From JADYZU01 sp964540965 (GTDB taxonomy: Bacteria; Pseudomonadota; Alphaproteobacteria; Rhodobacterales; Rhodobacteraceae): a DNA stretch of 64,000 nucleotides. How positions within the stretch are numbered: the stretch's first letter is position 1; every line of letters begins with the position of its first letter. Shown in pieces: positions 59,639 to 64,000 of the stretch. The stretch lies in contig CAZIOT010000008.1 in assembly GCA_964540965.1 (NCBI GenBank), positions 62,001-126,000 of the forward strand. The letters run 5' to 3'. The notes under the pieces are model-generated. The model searched no databases. It saw nothing but the letters and a program-made list of their open reading frames with translations, and had not been told where the DNA came from. Made by a program: the position numbers and the translations under genes.

Positions 59639-61402
59639 TCAGGCGAGAATGGTGGCCATCACCCGGCGCAATTCGGCGACGGGATCGGCCGGCAGCGTGG
59701 CGGCACGCCAGGCGACATGGTGGTCGGGCCGGACAAGGACGCAGCCGGCGTCGGCGGTGTCGCGGATGCGGCTCCAGTCGCCCAGATGGTCCTGCACGGC
59801 GCGACGCGGGCCGATGATGTGGACATGGATCGGGACGCCGGTTTCGGCGCTGACCGTCGCGGCCGCCTCGGCCCAGGCCTCGCCGCCGATGCCGGTCAGG
59901 ATGCTGAAATCGCCATGGCCGCACAGGTCGAGGGTCGAGAGCCTGTCGCCCTTCGCATCGAACAGCCAGGCATGCGGCAGCCGGGCGCCCGGCCAGGTCG
60001 TCTGCTGGAAATGCAGTTCGAGATCGACATCGGCCGGCGGCGGCATCTGCCCGTCGCGGACCACCGCCTGCGAGGTATAGCGCTGGTTCATCTCGACGCC
60101 ATGGGCGTCGAATTCGTATTTCTTGAAGGCGATGGCCTTGCGCAAGGCCTCGCGCTGCTCTTCGGCGGCGCTGCCGGTATTGGCGCGCGCCTCCATGTTC
60201 TCCTGCATCTTCACCGGATCGACGGACCCGAGCAGGCCCAAAGCCTCGAAGATCGGCCCGAATTCGGTGATCGACTGGTTGGCGCGGGTGACGATCTGCT
60301 TGGCCACCGGGGCGCGTTCCTCGGAATAGGTCCGCAGCAACCCCGGCCCCGCCTGCCCCTTGCAGGCCAGCGCCAGTTTCCACGCCAGATTGAAGGAATC
60401 CTGAATGGATGTGTTCGACCCCAGCCCGTTCGACGGCGGATGCCGGTGCGCGGCATCGCCCATGATGAACACGCGGTCGGTCTGCATATGAGTCGCATAG
60501 CAGTTGTTCACGGTCCAGGTATTGGCCTTGAGCAGCTCGATTTCCAGATCGGGATCGCCGACCAGCTGCCGCGCCACCTCGGTCGCGTATTCCGGGGTGA
60601 TCTCGGGCGGCGGTTCGTTGATGTCATAGCCCCAGACGATCAGCCATTCGTTCCAGGGCCGCACCATGCGGACCAGCCCCATGCCGATGCCGCCGACATT
60701 GGCGCCGGGCTGCATGACCCAGTAAAGGACGCTGGGCCGGTGCGCGACGTAACGCGACAGGTCGGCGCGGAACAGGATGTTCATCGACCCGCCGACGCCC
60801 ATCTTGCCGGCAAAGGGCAGCCCGCAGTTCTGCGCGACCAGCGAATTGCCGCCATCGGCACCGACCAGGAATTTCGCCCGGACCGTGAATTCCTTGCCGG
60901 TCAGCCGGTCGCGAAGCGTCGCGGTGACGCCTTCGGCATCCTCCACATGGGACAGGTATTCCGTGCTCATCCGCGCCTGCGTGCCGCGCGAACAGGCGGT
61001 CTTGAACAGGAGCGGCTCCATGAAGGTCTGCGGCAGGTCGTTCATGAGCGTGGGCGAGGAGCGCAGATGTTCGGCCTTGCTTTCCGGCGCGTTGCCCCAG
61101 GACAGCATCCGCCCGATCTCTTCCCCGGCAAGGCTCTCGCAAAAGACGTTGTTGCCCATGAGCTCCTGCCCCGAGGCGAACATATAGGCTTCGTCCTCGA
61201 CATCGCGGCCCAGGTCGCGCAGCACCTCCATCGCGCGCTGGTTGGTGATATGCGCCCGCGGCGTGTCGGCCAGCCAGCGGTAGCGGTTGACCACCATGTT
61301 CGGCACGCCCGAGGACGACAGAAGCGCCGCAGTGGCCGCGCCCGCCGGGCCGGTGCCGATGATGAGAACGTCGGTGGTTATGTCTGCACCGGAATTTGTC
61401 AT
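59639..61402 (-). CDS. FAD-dependent aromatic monooxygenase (TfdB/phenol hydroxylase-like)
   Basis: A 587-residue class A flavoprotein hydroxylase. FAD motifs are IIGTGPAGAATAALL (about 14-28), GADGGNS and the GD motif IMGDAAHRHPPSNGLGSNTS (about 310-330). The C-terminal thioredoxin-like domain (DLCGHGDFSILTGIGG) matches the PheA/TfdB group that hydroxylates phenols ortho to the OH group. With the hydroxyquinol-type dioxygenase next to it, resorcinol or a 4-substituted phenol is a plausible substrate, which is inferred. It begins 1 nt after the livM stop. Confidence 0.88.
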   Translation of the reverse strand: MTNSGADITTDVLIIGTGPAGAATAALLSSSGVPNMVVNRYRWLADTPRAHITNQRAMEVLRDLGRDVEDEAYMFASGQELMGNNVFCESLAGEEIGRMLSWGNAPESKAEHLRSSPTLMNDLPQTFMEPLLFKTACSRGTQARMSTEYLSHVEDAEGVTATLRDRLTGKEFTVRAKFLVGADGGNSLVAQNCGLPFAGKMGVGGSMNILFRADLSRYVAHRPSVLYWVMQPGANVGGIGMGLVRMVRPWNEWLIVWGYDINEPPPEITPEYATEVARQLVGDPDLEIELLKANTWTVNNCYATHMQTDRVFIMGDAAHRHPPSNGLGSNTSIQDSFNLAWKLALACKGQAGPGLLRTYSEERAPVAKQIVTRANQSITEFGPIFEALGLLGSVDPVKMQENMEARANTGSAAEEQREALRKAIAFKKYEFDAHGVEMNQRYTSQAVVRDGQMPPPADVDLELHFQQTTWPGARLPHAWLFDAKGDRLSTLDLCGHGDFSILTGIGGEAWAEAAATVSAETGVPIHVHIIGPRRAVQDHLGDWSRIRDTADAGCVLVRPDHHVAWRAATLPADPVAELRRVMATILA

Positions 61403-61403
61403 G

Positions 61404-62450
61404 TCACTCCCTCGTGTCGATGCCGGTCAGCCGCCGCCGGATGGGGAATAGGCGGATGCCGGTCCTGTCGGTGAAAAGTCCCCAAAGCCCGCGGCGCGCG
61501 AAAAGCATCACCGCAATGGCGATCAGGCCCAGGGCCAGAAGATAGGCCGAGCCATAGTCCGCAAACAAAGTCTGCAGCGCAAAGAACACCAGCACGCCGA
61601 CGATCGGCCCCTCGATGGTGCCGATGCCGCCGATGACGGCGATGAAGATCACATAGGCCGTCCAGTCGGTGACGGCAAAGGCGGCATCGGGGCTGATGCG
61701 GCCCTTCTGCAGGTAGATCAGCCCGCCGCAGATGCCGGTGCCAAAGGCGGCGGTGAGGAACACCAGCCATTTCATGCGGCCCGCATCGACGCCGACGGCG
61801 CGCGCCGCTTCGGCATTGTCGCGGACGGCGGCCAGCGCCAGCCCGGCCCTTGACCGCAAAAGCAGATAGATGCCGCCGGTGGTCAGCACCGCCAGCGCCA
61901 GCGCCAGCCAGTAGGTAAGGATGTCCTGCGCCGCGGCGGCGCGCACGTCGAAGGCCTGTTCGATCCAGCCGGTCAGAACCATGTCCCCGGTCACCTCGCG
62001 CGGCAGCGATGTGCCGGTGCCGCCGCCGACGCCCTTCCACTGCGCGACGAGAAGGCGGATGATCTCGGCCACGACCCAGGTGCCGATGGCGAAATAGGCG
62101 CCGTTCAGGCGAAAGACGAAGAACGCCGTCGGCACCGCGACAGCCAGCGCGAACAGCCCCGACAGGGGCAGCGCCAGCACCGGGTCAAGACCCCAGTAGA
62201 TGGCCGCGCCGAACATGGCATAGGCGCCAAGCCCGACAAAGGCCTGCTGGCCGACGCTGACCAGCCCGCCATAGCCGGCCAGCAGGTTCCAGAATTGCGC
62301 CAGCACCAGCATGGTCAGGATGAAGAACAGATCCTGGATCAGCCCGCGCCCGGCAAAGGCCGGCAGCGCGATGGCAAGAACGATGACCGCCACCGCTGCG
62401 ACAGCGGCGATGGTCGAGGCGCGGGTGCGGGTGGCAGAGGTATAGGCCAT
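61404..62450 (-). CDS. livM: Branched-chain/aromatic ABC transporter permease LivM
   Basis: A 348-residue permease with about eight to nine helices. The family motif region is GYGGLVSVGQQAFVGLGAYA (about 60-80). It has the conserved loop VRDNAEAARAVGVDAGRMKWLVF, and the end is FTDRTGIRLFPIRR. LivM-type subunits in HAAT importers also carry aromatic acids. The ATG overlaps the livH stop (TGATG), and the stop lies 1 nt before the monooxygenase. Confidence 0.9.
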   Translation of the reverse strand: MAYTSATRTRASTIAAVAAVAVIVLAIALPAFAGRGLIQDLFFILTMLVLAQFWNLLAGYGGLVSVGQQAFVGLGAYAMFGAAIYWGLDPVLALPLSGLFALAVAVPTAFFVFRLNGAYFAIGTWVVAEIIRLLVAQWKGVGGGTGTSLPREVTGDMVLTGWIEQAFDVRAAAAQDILTYWLALALAVLTTGGIYLLLRSRAGLALAAVRDNAEAARAVGVDAGRMKWLVFLTAAFGTGICGGLIYLQKGRISPDAAFAVTDWTAYVIFIAVIGGIGTIEGPIVGVLVFFALQTLFADYGSAYLLALGLIAIAVMLFARRGLWGLFTDRTGIRLFPIRRRLTGIDTRE

Positions 62451-63313
62451 CAGTCGAACGCCCTTGGAAACAGGCCGCGCGGCCGCAGCAGCAGCACGAC
62501 GACAAAGGCGACATGGCCGGCAAGGATCTGCCATTCCGGGTTGATCGCCGCTCCCAGCGTCTGCGCGACACCGATGATGACCCCGCCCGCCAGCGTGCCC
62601 CACAGGCTGCCAAGGCCGCCGATGATGACCGCCTCGAACGCATAGATCAGCCGCGCCGGCCCGATGGTCGGGTCGAAATTCGCCCGCATCCCCAGATAAA
62701 GCGCGGCGATGGTGACGACGACCATGGCGATGCCGGTCGCCTGCGCAAAGATCGCCTTTGGCCGGATGCCCATCAGGCTGGCCGTCACCGGATCGTCGCT
62801 CGTGGCGCGAAAGGCACGGCCCAGCGCCGTGCGGTAGAAGATGAAGTTCAGCGCCAGGATCACCGCGATGGCCGAACCAAAGGTCAGAAGCGGCATGATC
62901 CCCACCGTCACCGGCCCCAGATCGACCGAGGCAGTCTCCAGCGCCCCGCCCGAAACCCGCCGGCTGTCGGCGGTAAAGCCCATGAGCAGGCCGTTCTGCA
63001 GCACGATGGACAGGCCGAAGGTCACCAGCAGCGGCGGCAGGATGTCGGGGCCCAGCACCCGGTTCAGCACCCCGCGCTGCAGCCCCCAGCCCAGCGCGAA
63101 CATCAGCGGCATGGCGACCAGCGCGGCAAGGAACGGGTTGATCCCCAGGGCCGTGGTCGCGCCCAGCACCAGATAGGCGCCCAGCACGATCAGGTCGCCA
63201 TGGGCCAGGTTCACAAGGCGCATGATGCCGAAGACCAGGCTAAGCCCCGCCGCGAACAGGGCATAAAGCCCGCCCAGCAGCACGCCCTGCACGATGGTGT
63301 CGAGCCAGTTCAT
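62450..63313 (-). CDS. livH: Branched-chain/aromatic ABC transporter permease LivH
   Basis: A 287-residue permease. The opening LDTIVQGVLLGGLYALFAAGLSLVFGIMRLVNLAHGD (about 4-40) is the LivH signature. It also contains GWGLQRGVLNR, and AFRATSDDPVTASLMGI, the loop contacting the ATPase. The C-terminus has GGVIIGVAQTLGAAINPEW. Substrate-binding and first ATPase subunits (livJ/livK, livG) are presumably to the right of the window. Confidence 0.9.
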   Translation of the reverse strand: MNWLDTIVQGVLLGGLYALFAAGLSLVFGIMRLVNLAHGDLIVLGAYLVLGATTALGINPFLAALVAMPLMFALGWGLQRGVLNRVLGPDILPPLLVTFGLSIVLQNGLLMGFTADSRRVSGGALETASVDLGPVTVGIMPLLTFGSAIAVILALNFIFYRTALGRAFRATSDDPVTASLMGIRPKAIFAQATGIAMVVVTIAALYLGMRANFDPTIGPARLIYAFEAVIIGGLGSLWGTLAGGVIIGVAQTLGAAINPEWQILAGHVAFVVVLLLRPRGLFPRAFD

Positions 63314-63327
63314 GCCCGCACCCCCGC

Positions 63328-63420
63328 GCCTTCCTCATTCTTCGTCCACAAATATCCTCTGGGGGGTCCGGGGGGGCGAAGCGCCCCCCGGGCGGCCGCC
63401 ACCGGCGCAAACCTTCGGAA
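63328..63420. repeat. Mosaic intergenic repeat, family B (partial, locus 5)
   Basis: CTCATTCTTCGTCCACAAAT, then ATATCCTCTGGGGGG and a GGGGGGCGAAGCGCCCCCC hairpin. The core and flanking blocks match family B; other blocks are missing. It separates livF from livH inside the operon. Confidence 0.65.
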
Positions 63421-63430
63421 TGAAGCACCC

Positions 63431-63452
63431 GTAAGGTGGGTCCCGACCCACC
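63431..63452. repeat. Single family A repeat unit (locus 8)
   Basis: GTAAGGTGGGTC and GACCCACC arms with a CC loop, 15 bp past the livF stop codon on its downstream side. Confidence 0.65.
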
Positions 63453-63467
63453 GCTCGCGCTGCCCGC

Positions 63468-64000
63468 TCATGCCTGCGCCCCGAAATAGGCGTCGTGGAT
63501 CGCGGCACGGCTCAGGTTCTCCGGGCGGCCCGACAGGGTGACGCGGCCCTCCATCATGCAATAGACCCGGTTGGCGACCTTCAGCGCCTGACCGATATCC
63601 TGTTCGACGACAATCACGCTGGCGCCTCCGGCACGGATCTTCGGCAGCGCGGCATAGATGTCGCGGATCACCACCGGCGCCAGCCCAAGGCTGATCTCGT
63701 CGCACAGGATGACCCGCGGATTGCTCATCAGTGCGCGGCCGATGGCGACCATCTGCTGCTGGCCGCCCGACAGTTGCGTGCCGGCGTTCTTCCGCCGCTC
63801 CTTCAGGATCGGGAACAGGTCATAGACGGCATCAAGGTTCCACGGGCCGCGGCCGCTGCGGGCATGGGCGCCGATCAGCAGGTTTTCCTCGACCGTCAGC
63901 GACGGGAACAGCCGCCGCCCCTCGGGCACCATGGCGATGCCCAGCTGCATCACCTCCTCGGCCGGCAGGTGGCCAATGGGCCGCCCCTCGAACAGCAACT
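63468..64000 (-). CDS. livF: Branched-chain/aromatic ABC transporter ATP-binding protein LivF (N-terminus beyond right edge)
   Basis: The last 176 residues of a LivF-type ATPase; the Walker A region lies outside the window. Present are the Q-loop region, MVPEGRRLFPSLTVEENL, the signature LSGGQQQMVAIGRALM and Walker B RVILCDEISLGLAP. The switch histidine is replaced by Glu-Gln in the usual LivF manner (VVEQD). It probably energises the livH-livM channel. Confidence 0.9.
   Translation of the reverse strand, partial: LLFEGRPIGHLPAEEVMQLGIAMVPEGRRLFPSLTVEENLLIGAHARSGRGPWNLDAVYDLFPILKERRKNAGTQLSGGQQQMVAIGRALMSNPRVILCDEISLGLAPVVIRDIYAALPKIRAGGASVIVVEQDIGQALKVANRVYCMMEGRVTLSGRPENLSRAAIHDAYFGAQA

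Overview
The window is a contiguous piece of a high-GC (about two-thirds G+C) alphaproteobacterial chromosome. It most resembles the Rhodobacteraceae/Paracoccaceae, and Paracoccus or a close relative is the best guess. The reasons are gene content and order (purD next to xseA, a Suv3-type helicase with an S4 protein, ferredoxin and carD, and rluD-rpoH), a tRNA-His that lacks G-1 and has A73, a SAM-II riboswitch before metZ, and family-typical small proteins (DUF4389, DUF6324, DUF6476). It is mainly housekeeping chromosome. I saw no phage, transposase, integrase or CRISPR array.

Layout. 1-8.2 kb: glyQ (cut by the left edge), a secreted pseudo-protease, folE2, a GNAT acetyltransferase, metZ with its riboswitch, a glutathione transferase, purD and an excalibur protein. 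8.3-18 kb: xseA, an AlkB-type membrane oxygenase, a YhhN protein, ftsY-yciB, carD, fdxA, and the S4 protein coupled to the Suv3-like helicase. 18-30.6 kb: a TPR protein, an SCP2 protein and a lysophospholipase-like hydrolase, an HpcH/HpaI aldolase, a coupled exonuclease / S26-like / ATP-dependent ligase operon, pepF, an M19 dipeptidase, DUF4389 with a Gfo/Idh/MocA oxidoreductase, rpoH and rluD. 30.6-38 kb: a PQQ-type propeller protein, tRNA-His, mmcB, a likely 6S RNA, and the riboflavin genes ribE-(unknown)-ribBX-ribH with nusB. 38-43 kb: capsule genes of the kpsS, kpsD-like and kpsC types. 43-52 kb: a 2Fe-2S ferredoxin, a PG-binding lipoprotein, a TrmH methyltransferase, hflK-hflC-DUF2065-degP, gor and rpiA. 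52-57.5 kb: a complete oligopeptide/dipeptide ABC importer (oppA-B-C-D-F order). 57.9-64 kb: an aromatic catabolic operon with a HAAT-type ABC importer (livF, partial, then livH and livM), a TfdB/phenol-hydroxylase-like flavoprotein, a hydroxyquinol-type intradiol dioxygenase and a BKACE enzyme.

Three themes stand out. First, three enzyme homologues have lost catalytic or metal-binding residues: the secreted trypsin-like protein, the S26-like protein inside the exonuclease-ligase operon, and the cyclohydrolase-II-like half of RibBX. Second, two families of intergenic palindromic repeats sit at gene ends throughout the window, and several genes take their stop codon from a repeat. Third, the aromatic operon suggests that beta-ketoadipate made from hydroxyquinol is finished by a BKACE reaction instead of CoA transferase and thiolase.
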